A stretch of 64,000 nucleotides of DNA from Castellaniella sp049651205 (GCF_049651205.1 NZ_JBASBR010000004.1:1-64000); one strand, 5' to 3'; positions 44,143-53,889 are shown, numbered from the stretch's first letter. Notes: generated by a model from the letters alone, not told the origin. Numbers and translations are program-made.

Positions 44143-45798
44143 TCAACCGGCCTTTTTTACCTGGCTTTGCTGATAGGTGAGCGCTGCCTGAATGAAACTG
44201 CTGAACAAAGGATGGCCGTCACGCGGCGTAGAGGTGAACTCGGGGTGAAACTGCACGCCCATGAACCACGGATGACTGGGGATCTCCATGATCTCCGGCA
44301 GATTCTCGGTGGGCGTACGGGCACTGATGACCATGCCGGCTTCTTCGAGGCGATTGACGTAGACGTTATTGACCTCGTAGCGATGGCGATGGCGTTCGTT
44401 GACCTCGGTGCCATAGATGCTGGCAGCCCGTGTACCCGGCTTGACCGGGCAACGCTGGGCCCCTTTGCGCATGGTGCCGCCAAGATCAGAAGACGCATCG
44501 CGCTTCTCGATCTTGCCTTCCCGATCTTGCCACTCGGTGATCAGGGCCACCACGGGATGCGGTGCGGAAGGATCGAACTCCGTGCTGTTGGCACCGCCCA
44601 AGCCCGCCACATGACGTGCGAACTCGACCACAGCCAGCTGCATGCCCAGGCAGATGCCCAGATAGGGGATGCCGTGCTCGCGGGCATACTGGATGGCCTT
44701 GATCTTGCCTTCGGTACCCCGTTTGCCAAAGCCACCGGGCACCAGAATAGCGTCCAGGCCCGCCAGGCAAGCGATGCCCTGGGTATCGATCTCTTCGGAA
44801 TCCAGATAGACGATATCGACACGGGAATGAGTATGGATGCCTGCGTGCACCAAGGCTTCGGACAGCGATTTATAGGACTCGGTGAGATCGACATACTTGC
44901 CGACCATGCCGATAGTGACCGAGCCGCGCGGGTTTTCGAGGTCGTGCACCAGGCGATCCCAGACGGTGAGATCGGCGGGCGGTGGCGTGATGGCCAGCGC
45001 ATCGCACACCAGGCTGTCGAGCCCCTGCTGATGCAGCATGGCCGGAATCTTGTAGATGGAATCCGCGTCGGACACAGAAATCACGGCATCCAGCGGCACA
45101 TTGGAAAACAATGAGATTTTGGCACGCTCGTCATCGGGCACCGGGCGATCGGCGCGGCATAACAGGGCATTGGGATAAATGCCGATTTCGCGCAGTTTTT
45201 GCACCGAGTGCTGAGTGGGCTTGGTTTTGAGCTCGCCGGCAGAAGCAATGAACGGCACCAGCGTAAGGTGCACAAACGCGCACTGATTGCGCCCCAGGCG
45301 CAGGCTCATCTGGCGCACGGCCTCGAGGAACGGCAGGGATTCGATGTCACCCACCGTACCGCCGATCTCGACCATGGCGATATCGGCCTGGCCGTTATAG
45401 GCCGCCTTGGCGCCGCGGGCGATGAAATCCTGGATCTCGTTGGTGATGTGCGGAATGACCTGTACGGTTTTACCCAGGTAATCGCCACGGCGCTCTTTGC
45501 GCAGGACGGATTCGTAGATCTGACCGGTGGTGAAATTATTGACCTTGTGCATCCGTGCCGAGACGAAGCGCTCGTAGTGGCCGAGATCAAGGTCGGTTTC
45601 GGCCCCGTCTTCGGTGACGAAAACCTCGCCATGCTGAAACGGGCTCATGGTGCCAGGATCGACGTTGATATAGGGATCCAGTTTGAGCATGGTGACCCGC
45701 AAGCCGCGGGATTCTAGGATGGCGGCGAGAGATGCCGCAGCAATGCCTTTGCCCAGGGATGAGACGACTCCCCCCGTGACGAATACGTATTTGGTCAT
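44143..45798 (-). CDS. pyrG: CTP synthase
   Basis: This 551-residue enzyme aminates UTP to CTP with glutamine. The N-terminal synthetase domain carries the P-loop GGVVSSLGKG and DPYINVDPGTMSPFQHG. The C-terminal glutaminase has nucleophile Cys in GICLGMQL and the His/Glu pair near VQFHPEF. It leads pyrG-kdsA-eno-ftsB. Confidence 0.98.
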   Translation of the reverse strand: MTKYVFVTGGVVSSLGKGIAAASLAAILESRGLRVTMLKLDPYINVDPGTMSPFQHGEVFVTEDGAETDLDLGHYERFVSARMHKVNNFTTGQIYESVLRKERRGDYLGKTVQVIPHITNEIQDFIARGAKAAYNGQADIAMVEIGGTVGDIESLPFLEAVRQMSLRLGRNQCAFVHLTLVPFIASAGELKTKPTQHSVQKLREIGIYPNALLCRADRPVPDDERAKISLFSNVPLDAVISVSDADSIYKIPAMLHQQGLDSLVCDALAITPPPADLTVWDRLVHDLENPRGSVTIGMVGKYVDLTESYKSLSEALVHAGIHTHSRVDIVYLDSEEIDTQGIACLAGLDAILVPGGFGKRGTEGKIKAIQYAREHGIPYLGICLGMQLAVVEFARHVAGLGGANSTEFDPSAPHPVVALITEWQDREGKIEKRDASSDLGGTMRKGAQRCPVKPGTRAASIYGTEVNERHRHRYEVNNVYVNRLEEAGMVISARTPTENLPEIMEIPSHPWFMGVQFHPEFTSTPRDGHPLFSSFIQAALTYQQSQVKKAG

Positions 45799-45864
45799 TT
45801 GAATACTTGCCCGGTGTGGACGGGCGGAGCGGGAAATGGGAATTATAGCCGCTTGCCGACGGGC

Positions 45865-47070
45865 TTAGCAGCCCTCGACTGCAGGTGCCGTCGGCACAAC
45901 GGGTTCGAGGTCGTGCGGCTGGTCCACAGCAGTCAAATGTGCACGGCTTGCCAGCAGCACCCCCACAGCAGCCAATACTGCAAGCGTGCCCACCCAATAG
46001 GGCACGTGATCGTTGAGGGTTTCACCCAGATAGCCTGCCAGCCAGGGCGCCACCGCCCCGCCGCTGAAGCGGACAAAACTGTAGGCCGCAGAGGCTACTC
46101 CGCGTTCGACAGGGGCTGCTTTCATGACGGTTTCTGTGACCAAGGTATTGTTGATGCCTAAAAACAGGCCGGCCGCCACCACACCAACCACCAGCACAGA
46201 TTTATGGTCTGTCCAGATGGCCATCACGGCCAGCACCAGGGCAAAACCCAGCAGGGCAAACACAATCGATGGAATCGTGCCCCACGCACTTTGCAAACGG
46301 GGTGCGAGAAACACGGAAGCAAACGCCAGCATCACCCCCCAGCCAAAGAAAATCAGGCCCACCTGCTGCGCGCCCATGTCCAGCGGAAATGGCGTGTAGG
46401 CCAGCAAGGTGAAAAAGCCGAAGTTATACAACAGCGCGGTGATGGCCACCCCCAGCAAACCGGGATGCCTGAGGGCCCGGAAAGGGTCGCGCAAGGAGCT
46501 GTGGTGCACGGTGGCGGCAAAGGGCGGCAACAGAAAGAACGTGACCACAAAAGCGATGGCCATCAATACCGACACCCCGAAAAAAGGCCCGCGCCAGGAA
46601 ATGGAACCCAGCACGCCACCGATAAGCGGCCCGGCGGCGATCCCTACACCCAGCGCAGCTTCGTAAAAAATGACGGCATCCCGAACAGACCCTTGGGAAG
46701 CGCTGACAATCGCGGCCAGTGCGGTGGCCACAAACAGCGCATTGCCCAGGCCCCAGATGGCGCGGTAGCCGACGATCTCCATCACTGATCCAGACATCCC
46801 GGCCAGCCCGGCCCCTGCAATAATGACCAGCAAACCCAGCAGCAGCGTGCGCTTGACCCCCAGACGGCTGGAAACCACGCTGGTGATCAGCATGGCCAGA
46901 CCCATGACAGCCATGTAGCTGGTAAACAGTAGGGAGGTTTGTGAGGGCGTAGCGCCCAGGGAATCCGCAATCGGCTTGAGGATGGGATCCACAAGCCCGA
47001 TGCCCATAAAGGCAATGACACAGGCAAACGCGACGGCCATGACGGCCTTGGGTTGTCGCAATAAATTCAT
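45865..47070 (-). CDS. MFS transporter (drug or metabolite efflux)
   Basis: This 401-residue transporter has twelve helices. It begins MNLLRQPKAVMAVAFACVIA and has the MFS helix 2-3 loop SSRLGVKRTLLLG. The start ATG 47070 overlaps the MarR stop by 4 nt, so the regulator and exporter are translated together and the exporter is presumably a target of the repressor. The substrate is unknown. A tail of about 20 residues follows the last helix. Confidence 0.87.
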   Translation of the reverse strand: MNLLRQPKAVMAVAFACVIAFMGIGLVDPILKPIADSLGATPSQTSLLFTSYMAVMGLAMLITSVVSSRLGVKRTLLLGLLVIIAGAGLAGMSGSVMEIVGYRAIWGLGNALFVATALAAIVSASQGSVRDAVIFYEAALGVGIAAGPLIGGVLGSISWRGPFFGVSVLMAIAFVVTFFLLPPFAATVHHSSLRDPFRALRHPGLLGVAITALLYNFGFFTLLAYTPFPLDMGAQQVGLIFFGWGVMLAFASVFLAPRLQSAWGTIPSIVFALLGFALVLAVMAIWTDHKSVLVVGVVAAGLFLGINNTLVTETVMKAAPVERGVASAAYSFVRFSGGAVAPWLAGYLGETLNDHVPYWVGTLAVLAAVGVLLASRAHLTAVDQPHDLEPVVPTAPAVEGC

Positions 47071-47534
47071 GATGAAAGATCCGGAAAATAAACAGAATCG
47101 GTATAGGCCGCATCCAGCAAGCCTTCCAGGGTCTGCAACGTGGTGTCCAGGCCCTGGCGCTGGGCAGGCGCAAACTGGGCAATAAGCGCCCCCATCACCC
47201 TCGCCCGTTCGCGACGCAAGTCGTCGAGCATGTGCTGTCCTGCGGGGGTAAGGGACACCAGCCCCGCACGCGCGTCGGAGGGATCGGGTACGCGCCGCAC
47301 CAGAGACTGCTGCAGCAAACGCTTGACCAGGGTGGTCATGGTGGGCTGGCTGCAGTGCTCGGCCCGGGCGAGGTCTCCCACGCGGGACGGGCCCAACTGG
47401 CTGATCTGAGACAGCACCCGCGCCTGCGCCAAAGGCACAGCCCATTGGGTGTGATGGGTAACCCAGCGGTTAAGCCGGACGATGCGATCAAGCAGCTGTG
47501 CACCCACCAATAAATGATCAGCAGACCCAGACAT
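47067..47534 (-). CDS. MarR family transcriptional regulator
   Basis: This 155-residue dimeric winged-helix regulator has a DNA-binding core (LARAEHCSQPTMTTLVKRLLQQSLVRRVPDPSDARA) typical of MarR proteins. It heads a bicistronic unit with the MFS exporter, the usual layout for ligand-relieved autorepression. The upstream region is strongly AT-rich with palindromes. Confidence 0.92.
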   Translation of the reverse strand: MSGSADHLLVGAQLLDRIVRLNRWVTHHTQWAVPLAQARVLSQISQLGPSRVGDLARAEHCSQPTMTTLVKRLLQQSLVRRVPDPSDARAGLVSLTPAGQHMLDDLRRERARVMGALIAQFAPAQRQGLDTTLQTLEGLLDAAYTDSVYFPDLSS

Positions 47535-47580
47535 GTCAAATCCATATTTAAATAGTATAGCTATGCAATTATAGCGAAAA
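47535..47580 (-). promoter_or_regulatory. marR-MFS promoter/operator region
   Basis: This 46-bp stretch is almost pure A/T in a GC-rich genome. It holds two palindromes, TATTTAAATA (47545-47554) and ATAGCTAT (47557-47564). Minus-strand -10-like hexamers are TATACT (47554-47559) and TATAAT (47568-47573); -35 matches are poor. Confidence 0.5.
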
Positions 47581-47632
47581 AACCAGCTGAACCGATGGAA
47601 TGAGCATCAGAAACAGCTGGTGGTGTGGCTGG

Positions 47633-49444
47633 TTATATAGCCTCGGTGCGTTGCATCAACCAGTTGCGCGTATCGCCATCCACCAGGGGCAGCAGCTGCT
47701 TGCGCACGTGCTGATGGTAGGTATCCAGCCAGCGGATCTCATCGGCAGACAGTTGCTCACGTACCACGCAACGAGTATCAATGGGGCACAGTGTGACGGT
47801 TTCGAACGCCAGAAACGAGCCAAAGGCCGTTTGCGCCGCAGGCACAGCCAGCATCAGGTTTTCGATGCGAATGCCCCATTGGCCGTCCCGGTAAAGGCCG
47901 GGCTCGTTGGACGTGAGCATGCCTGCCCGCATGCCTTGGTGGGCTCGGGCATGGCCACGCACGGAAATAGACTGTGGGCCCTCGTGCACGTTAAGAAAAT
48001 AGCCCACCCCATGGCCGGTGCCATGACCATAATCCAGGCCACGCTGCCACAAAGGGGTACGCGCCAGCGTATCCAGCACAGATGACGGGGTATCCACTGG
48101 AAACTGGGCGCGGGCCAGCGCAATATGGGCCTTGAGTACCGAGGTGTAATCCACCCGCTGCGCCGCCGAAGGCGTGCCTATGGGCACTACCCGGGTGATA
48201 TCGGTGGTGCCACCCAGATACTGCCCGCCCGAATCAATCAGGAGCAGGCCGTCACCCTGGATAAACGCATGCGCCTGCGGCGTGGCACGGTAATGCGGCA
48301 TCGCGCCGTTGGCATTGAAACCCGCAATAGTGGCGAAGCTCAGGCTGACAAACCCAGGGCGCCGCGCACGTGCAGCCGACAAATAGGTGTCGACATCAAC
48401 CTCGGTAAGCTTCTGGCCCTCGGCCAGGGCAGCCTCAAACCAGGCGAAAAACTCGCACAGGGCGGCACCATCCTGGGCCATGACCTGACGGATCTGAGCA
48501 GCTTCTGCGCTTGTTTTGACAGCTTTCAGCAACTGCGAAGGGTTGATGTCCTGGATCAGGCGGGTTTGCGTGGCATGCGACAGCGTACCTGCCGTCACCC
48601 GCACGGGATCCACGAGCAAGGGGGCATCGACCGGCAACTGCGACAGATCGGCTGCCAGCGACGGGTAATCACGCAGCTCAACCCCATCCTCGGCCAGACG
48701 CACAGCCAGATCCGCATCAATTTTTGCAGGCGCCACGTACAGGCGCACGCGGGATTCATCCAGCAAGGCATGCGCCAGAAATACCGGGTTGTAATCGACG
48801 TCGGCGCCGCGCAAATTAAGCAGCCAGGCGATGTCGTCCAGAGAGGACAACAGGTGGTACTGAGCCCCTTTAGCCTGCATGGCCCGGCGCACCTCGGCCA
48901 GGTTGGCAGCGCGGCTGCGGCAGGCGTGCGGCGGCAGGTGCTCGAACACCGGCGCGGTGGGCAGATCGGGGCGATCTTCCCAGATGGCGCCAACAGGATC
49001 TTGTCCAAGCACAAGGCTGATCGAGGCGGCCTGCAAGGCCGGCTGCCAGCGTGTCGCAGTGGACTGATCCAGCACGCGGCCGTCCACGGCCAGCTGGTCT
49101 CCCTGCTGCAGGTGTTCAAGCAGCCAATCCAGCATGTCGGGTACCTCGGGGGTACCCGCACGCATCAAGATGATGCCTGAACCCTGCAACTGGGCATCAG
49201 CCTGCACCCAATAACGGCTGTCCGTCCAGAGGCCGGCAAAATCTGCTGTAAGCAGCAGACTGCCTGCCGACCCATCAAAACCCGACAGCCAGGCCCTGGC
49301 CGCCCAGTGTTCTGGCAGATATTCGGACAGATGGGGATCGGCCGTGGGGATCAGGCAAGCCTGAACCCCGGACAGGGCCATCTGCCCGCGCAGGGCCGCA
49401 ATGCGATCGGCCGGAGCCGCTAGAGAATGCAACAAAGACACCAT
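47633..49444 (-). CDS. Xaa-Pro aminopeptidase (aminopeptidase P family)
   Basis: This 603-residue peptidase is the long three-domain form. The two metal-site Asp residues are in LLIDSGGQYLGGTTDITR. His is in GHGTGHGVG. The two Glu ligands are in TSNEPGLY and RIENLM. It removes N-terminal residues preceding proline. The AAGGA element overlaps the scoB stop codon and the ATG lies 6 nt after it, so it is in the same operon as the CoA-transferase genes. Confidence 0.93.
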   Translation of the reverse strand: MVSLLHSLAAPADRIAALRGQMALSGVQACLIPTADPHLSEYLPEHWAARAWLSGFDGSAGSLLLTADFAGLWTDSRYWVQADAQLQGSGIILMRAGTPEVPDMLDWLLEHLQQGDQLAVDGRVLDQSTATRWQPALQAASISLVLGQDPVGAIWEDRPDLPTAPVFEHLPPHACRSRAANLAEVRRAMQAKGAQYHLLSSLDDIAWLLNLRGADVDYNPVFLAHALLDESRVRLYVAPAKIDADLAVRLAEDGVELRDYPSLAADLSQLPVDAPLLVDPVRVTAGTLSHATQTRLIQDINPSQLLKAVKTSAEAAQIRQVMAQDGAALCEFFAWFEAALAEGQKLTEVDVDTYLSAARARRPGFVSLSFATIAGFNANGAMPHYRATPQAHAFIQGDGLLLIDSGGQYLGGTTDITRVVPIGTPSAAQRVDYTSVLKAHIALARAQFPVDTPSSVLDTLARTPLWQRGLDYGHGTGHGVGYFLNVHEGPQSISVRGHARAHQGMRAGMLTSNEPGLYRDGQWGIRIENLMLAVPAAQTAFGSFLAFETVTLCPIDTRCVVREQLSADEIRWLDTYHQHVRKQLLPLVDGDTRNWLMQRTEAI

Positions 49445-49450
49445 GGTTCC

Positions 49451-50107
49451 TTAGGCAACTGCCGACACATCCAGTTTGGCAGACGTCTTGGCCTTGATCT
49501 CGTCGACAGAGACGCCGGGGGCGAGCTCGGTGAGCTTGAGGCCCTTGTCGGTGACTTCCATGACGCCCAGATCGGTGATGATCAGGTTGACTACCCCGAC
49601 GCCGGTAAGCGGCAAGGTGCATTCGGGCAGCAGCTTGAGGCTTTCGGAGCCATCTTTTTTATTGACGGCAACGTGCTCCATCAGGACAACGACCTTGCCA
49701 ACCCCGGCGACGAGGTCCATGGCACCGCCCATGCCTTTGATCATCTTGCCCGGAATCATCCAGTTGGCCAGATCGCCTTTCTCGGACACCTGCATGGCGC
49801 CCAAAATGGCCAGATTGATCTTGCCGCCACGAATCATGCCGAAGGAATCGGCCGAGGCAAAGATGGACGAACCAGGCAATGTGGTGACGGTTTGCTTGCC
49901 GGCGTTGATCAGGTCGGCATCGACCTGATCATCCGTGGGAAACGGGCCAATGCCCAGCAAACCGTTTTCGGACTGCAACCAGACCTCCATGCCGTCAGGC
50001 ACGTAGTTGGCCACTTTTGTGGGCAGGCCGATACCCAGATTGACGTAAAAGCCGTCTTGCAATTCTTTGGCAGCACGTGCCGCCATTTGTTCACGATCCC
50101 AAGCCAT
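49451..50107 (-). CDS. scoB: 3-oxoacid CoA-transferase subunit B
   Basis: This 218-residue beta subunit carries the catalytic Glu in the SENGLLGIGP motif and GIGLPTKVANYVP near the N-terminus. With the alpha subunit it moves CoA from succinyl-CoA to acetoacetate or a similar 3-oxoacid. It lies 11 nt after scoA. Confidence 0.95.
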   Translation of the reverse strand: MAWDREQMAARAAKELQDGFYVNLGIGLPTKVANYVPDGMEVWLQSENGLLGIGPFPTDDQVDADLINAGKQTVTTLPGSSIFASADSFGMIRGGKINLAILGAMQVSEKGDLANWMIPGKMIKGMGGAMDLVAGVGKVVVLMEHVAVNKKDGSESLKLLPECTLPLTGVGVVNLIITDLGVMEVTDKGLKLTELAPGVSVDEIKAKTSAKLDVSAVA

Positions 50108-50118
50108 GTAAATGCCCC

Positions 50119-50814
50119 TTATTGACGAATAGTGCGTTGTTCGATGCGTTTTTCGGGATGCGCATTGAGGACGATACGGTGCACATAAATGCCCGGCAAA
50201 TGAACTTCATCGGGATCGAAGGTGCCTGTGGGCACCACCTCTTCGACCTCAGCGACGGTGATTTTCCCGGCCATGGCGACATTGGGGTTGAAATTGCGCG
50301 CAGTGCGGCGAAACACCAGGTTGCCGCTGCGATCAGCCTTCCAGGCCTTGACCAGAGAGATGTCGGGTGTCAGCGAGGTTTCCATCAGATAGGTGCGGCC
50401 GTTGAACTCGCGGGTTTCCTTGCCATCGGCCACCACGGTGCCCACCCCGGTGGGTGTAAAAAATGCCGGGATACCGGCACCACCTGCCCGCAGCTTCTCG
50501 GCCAGGGTACCTTGCGGCGTGAACTCGAGTTCAAGTTCTTTGGCCATGAACTGGCGCGCAAATTCTTTGTTTTCGCCCACATATGAGGCAATCATTTTTT
50601 TGATCTGGCGCGTGGTCAGCAACTGTCCCAAGCCAAAATCATCCACGCCCGCATTGTTGCTGACACACGTGAGACCCTGAACACCGGAGTCCCGCAATGC
50701 GGCAATCAGGGCTTCGGGGATGCCACACAGCCCGAAACCGCCGACAGCGATCATCTGGTTGTCGGCAACGATGTCGCGCAAAGCCGCGGCAGCGTTTTCA
50801 TAGACTTTATCCAT
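50119..50814 (-). CDS. scoA: 3-oxoacid CoA-transferase subunit A
   Basis: This 231-residue alpha subunit has VGGFGLCGIPEALI near residue 25 and FNPNVAMAGKITVAEVEEVV towards the end, as in succinyl-CoA:3-ketoacid CoA-transferase. It is first in a unit scoA-scoB-aminopeptidase P. Ketoacid substrate preference cannot be told apart from oxoadipate transferases by sequence alone, but the motifs favour SCOT. Confidence 0.94.
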   Translation of the reverse strand: MDKVYENAAAALRDIVADNQMIAVGGFGLCGIPEALIAALRDSGVQGLTCVSNNAGVDDFGLGQLLTTRQIKKMIASYVGENKEFARQFMAKELELEFTPQGTLAEKLRAGGAGIPAFFTPTGVGTVVADGKETREFNGRTYLMETSLTPDISLVKAWKADRSGNLVFRRTARNFNPNVAMAGKITVAEVEEVVPTGTFDPDEVHLPGIYVHRIVLNAHPEKRIEQRTIRQ

Positions 50815-50850
50815 ACGACGTTTCCTTTGAGACCAACTGAGAAAAAAGAA

Positions 50851-51288
50851 TCAGTGCGAAAAACAGTGCGCCAACATATGGCGATCTGCAGATGTCCAGG
50901 GTACAGGCCGGCCGGTGGCACCATCGGTGCACACCAGCACATTGCGGCCGTGCGCATGACGGTTTTCGGGGTTGTCAGCCGAAGCGATCCAGCAATCGAG
51001 CTCGATGCTGGTCTGGCCCACACGCACGAGCGTCATGCCCACCACAATAGAAGCAGGATACAACAGAGGTTTCAGAAAATCACACGAGGCATGTGCCAGC
51101 ACACAATAACGCCCCTTGGAGGGCTCCAGATCCATAGCCCGAAACAAACGTACGCGTGCTTCTTCAAAGTAGCGAAAATACGCCACGTTGTTGACATGGC
51201 GCAGTGCGTCCATATCGCCCCACCATATGTCCAGCTGGATTTCAAACGTCCCTGAAGGTGTTTGACTGTCTGGATATTCAGCGGACAT
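50851..51288 (-). CDS. Acyl-CoA thioesterase (4HBT hotdog family)
   Basis: This 145-residue hotdog-fold protein has the 4-hydroxybenzoyl-CoA thioesterase active-site segment WGDMDALRHVNNVAYFRYFEEAR, with the catalytic Asp in GDMD. AAGGAGTG precedes ATG 51288. It is divergent from the ETF-ubiquinone oxidoreductase gene, with only about 110 bp between them. The acyl-CoA substrate is unknown. Confidence 0.9.
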   Translation of the reverse strand: MSAEYPDSQTPSGTFEIQLDIWWGDMDALRHVNNVAYFRYFEEARVRLFRAMDLEPSKGRYCVLAHASCDFLKPLLYPASIVVGMTLVRVGQTSIELDCWIASADNPENRHAHGRNVLVCTDGATGRPVPWTSADRHMLAHCFSH

Positions 51289-51396
51289 GCAACACTCCTT
51301 GAGCAGGCCGGGCCCGCGCCATTCACAGCCATGCAGTATAACGATCTGCAATACAATGGCCGGCAATTCAAGCACCAAGACACGGGAGCCATAGAC

Positions 51397-53043
51397 ATGA
51401 CTGAACGCGAATCCATGGAATACGACGTCCTCGTCGTTGGCGGCGGCCCGGCAGGCCTGTCAGCCGCCATCCGCCTCAAGCAACTGGCCACTGATCGCGG
51501 CCAGGAAGTCAGCGTCTGTGTGCTGGAGAAGGCATCCGAAATCGGCGCCCACATTCTGTCGGGCTGTGTGATGGATCCAAGAGCCATCACCGAGCTCATC
51601 CCCGACTGGAAAGAAAAAGGCGCCCCGCTGGATCTCGAGGTTCAGGAAGACCGCTTTCTGTTTCTGACCGAAAAAGGCAGCCGCGGCACACCGGGCTGGC
51701 TGCTTCCCGACTGCTTTAAAAATCACGGCAATTACATTGTGCGTTTGGGGCACGTTACCCGCTGGCTGGGTGAGCAGGCTGAAGCCCTTGGCGTGGATGT
51801 TTTCCCAGGGTTTGCCGCCGCCCAGATCCTTTATTCGGACACCGGTGCCGTGCGAGGCGTACTGACAGGCGACATGGGCGTGGCCAAAGACGGCAGCCAT
51901 ACCGACGCCTATCAGCCCGGCATGGAGCTTCTTGCCCGTTACACGATTTTTGCCGAAGGCTCTCGCGGCCATCTGGGACGCCAACTGATCGAAAAATTCC
52001 GTCTGGACGCCGGGCGCGATCCTCAAAGCTACGCAATCGGCATCAAAGAACTCTGGGAGGTTGATCCTGCCCAGGCACGGCCTGGCACGGTGATGCACAC
52101 GGCGGGCTGGCCGCTGGATTCAGATACCTATGGTGGCTCATTCCTGTATCACCTCAAAGACAATCTGGTGGCGGTTGGGCTGGTGGTGGGGCTGGATTAC
52201 GCCAACCCGTGGCTGTCGCCCTTTGACGAGTTCCAGCGCTACAAGACACATCCGCATATCCGCAGCATCTTCGAAGGCGGCAAGCGTGTGGCTTACGGTG
52301 CCCGCTCGCTGACAGCCGGCGGCCTGCTGTCGCTGCCCAAGATGGTGTTTCCGGGGGGCGCCCTGGTGGGCTGCGAAGCCGGTGTGCTGAATGCATCGCG
52401 CATCAAGGGCAGCCACTCTGCCATCAAGACAGGGGCCCTGGCGGCCGAAGCCGCATTCGAGGCGTTGGCAGCCGGCCGCAGCCATGATGAGCTGACCACC
52501 TACCCTGCTGCATTTGAATCCTCCTGGTTACATGCCGAGCTCAACAAATCACGCAACTTCAAGCAGTGGTTTAAAAAAGGCCGCACCATTGGCACGCTGA
52601 TGACAGGTGTCGAGCAATGGTTGCTCAAGGGCAGCATCCCCTGGACCATCCATCACACCAAACCGGATCACGCCTGCCTGCAACCCGCAGCGCAGTGTGC
52701 GCGCATCGACTACCCCAAGCCCGACGGCAAGCTGACATTCGATCGCCTGAGCTCGGTGTTCATCTCCAATACACACCACGATGAAAACGAGCCCGCGCAC
52801 CTGACACTGAAGGACGATACCGTGCCTGTGCAGGTAAACCTGGCCAAGTTCGGCGGCCCCGAGGCGCGTTTCTGCCCGGCGGGCGTGTACGAGTTCGTCA
52901 AAACAGACACCGGCGAAGACCGTCTGCAGATCAACGCGCAAAACTGTGTTCATTGCAAAACCTGTGATATTAAGGATCCCACGCAAAATATTGTCTGGGT
53001 GACACCACAGGGTGGCGAGGGGCCGGTATATAACGGCATGTAA
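51397..53043 (+). CDS. Electron transfer flavoprotein-ubiquinone oxidoreductase
   Basis: This 548-residue membrane-associated flavoprotein passes electrons from ETF, fed by acyl-CoA and other dehydrogenases, to ubiquinone. The FAD motif GGGPAG is at 15-20. The C-terminal 4Fe-4S site comprises FCPAGVYEF and CVHCKTCDIKDPTQNI. ATG 51397 follows GGGAG. It is the likely electron acceptor route for the acyl-CoA dehydrogenase at 59432-60625. A terminator follows. Confidence 0.96.
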   Translation: MTERESMEYDVLVVGGGPAGLSAAIRLKQLATDRGQEVSVCVLEKASEIGAHILSGCVMDPRAITELIPDWKEKGAPLDLEVQEDRFLFLTEKGSRGTPGWLLPDCFKNHGNYIVRLGHVTRWLGEQAEALGVDVFPGFAAAQILYSDTGAVRGVLTGDMGVAKDGSHTDAYQPGMELLARYTIFAEGSRGHLGRQLIEKFRLDAGRDPQSYAIGIKELWEVDPAQARPGTVMHTAGWPLDSDTYGGSFLYHLKDNLVAVGLVVGLDYANPWLSPFDEFQRYKTHPHIRSIFEGGKRVAYGARSLTAGGLLSLPKMVFPGGALVGCEAGVLNASRIKGSHSAIKTGALAAEAAFEALAAGRSHDELTTYPAAFESSWLHAELNKSRNFKQWFKKGRTIGTLMTGVEQWLLKGSIPWTIHHTKPDHACLQPAAQCARIDYPKPDGKLTFDRLSSVFISNTHHDENEPAHLTLKDDTVPVQVNLAKFGGPEARFCPAGVYEFVKTDTGEDRLQINAQNCVHCKTCDIKDPTQNIVWVTPQGGEGPVYNGM

Positions 53044-53052
53044 AATGACACG

Positions 53053-53080
53053 GGGCGCTGCTTGAGACAGCGCCCTTTTT
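53053..53080 (+). terminator. Terminator after the ETF-ubiquinone oxidoreductase gene
   Basis: GGGCGCTG pairs with CAGCGCCC around a 7-nt loop and is followed by five T. Confidence 0.9.
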
Positions 53081-53151
53081 CATCACCCGAAGATGTTGTC
53101 ACCTTATGGCTACATCAGCACCTGAGCGGCAAGGCCCCGGCAAAAAAATCA

Positions 53152-53808
53152 ATGGATATCGCATACGCCACCAAGTTTCTGGGCGCGCTGTTCGCCATCA
53201 TGAATCCCTTTATTACTCTGCCACTGTTTCTGGCGCTGACCACACAGAAATCCGTGGCCGAGCAGCGCAATCTGGCCGTGTCCATCCTGGGATACACCAC
53301 TGCCATGTGCGTCGTGATTGCACTGGGGGGCAGCCACATCATCAGCTTTTTTGGTGTCAGTCTGGACTCCTTCCGGGTTGCGGGCGGCATGGTACTGATT
53401 GGCATTGCGCTGTCCATGCTGAATGGCCAACCGATTACATCCCACGAGCGCGCCACCCAGGAAAAAAGTGCCAACACCGCTGCGGCAGCGGCCGCAGGCA
53501 CGGATGACAACCCAGCCTTCTACCCCCTGACCTTCCCCATGATCATCGGGCCCGGCACCATCGCTACCTTGATCATCTACAGTGCCCAGGCCAGAAGCAC
53601 TGCCCGTATCGTCGGTTTTAGCGTAGTGCTGCTGGCGGTACTGGCCGCACTGTTTGTCGTTCTGTATTTTGCCGCGTCAATCGGCAAACTGCTGTCCACC
53701 AAGATGCGCGTTATCATGGCCCGCATCATGGGCATCATCCTGGCCGCCATTGCGGTAGAGATGGTGTTTGCCGGCGCCAAGGCGATGCTGCCAGGGCTGG
53801 CGCACTGA
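53152..53808 (+). CDS. MarC family membrane protein
   Basis: This 218-residue protein has six hydrophobic segments and the MarC/YhgN pattern: FAIMNPFITLPLFLALT near the start and PLTFPMIIGPGTIATLI in the second half. MarC was once linked to antibiotic resistance, but that was withdrawn; the function is unknown. I chose ATG 53152, which places the N-terminus after the preceding terminator; no strong ribosome binding site is visible. Confidence 0.87.
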   Translation: MDIAYATKFLGALFAIMNPFITLPLFLALTTQKSVAEQRNLAVSILGYTTAMCVVIALGGSHIISFFGVSLDSFRVAGGMVLIGIALSMLNGQPITSHERATQEKSANTAAAAAAGTDDNPAFYPLTFPMIIGPGTIATLIIYSAQARSTARIVGFSVVLLAVLAALFVVLYFAASIGKLLSTKMRVIMARIMGIILAAIAVEMVFAGAKAMLPGLAH

Positions 53809-53889
53809 TATCGGGGCAGCACTGAACGGCAGCGCTGCCGCAGCCTCGGTCTCCCCCCAGACGGCGAGGCACCACACCCGAGGCGATAT

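Noticed and set aside
44167..45114. 315-codon frame antisense to pyrG
   Set aside because: Shadow of a highly conserved gene; no independent evidence of coding.
48125..49180. 351-codon frame antisense to aminopeptidase P
   Set aside because: The opposite strand has an intact peptidase with all metal ligands; the antisense frame has no motif.
53827..53840. CGGCAG-CG-CTGCCG palindrome after marC as a terminator
   Set aside because: A short GC-rich stem with no T tract; not convincing in a GC-rich genome.
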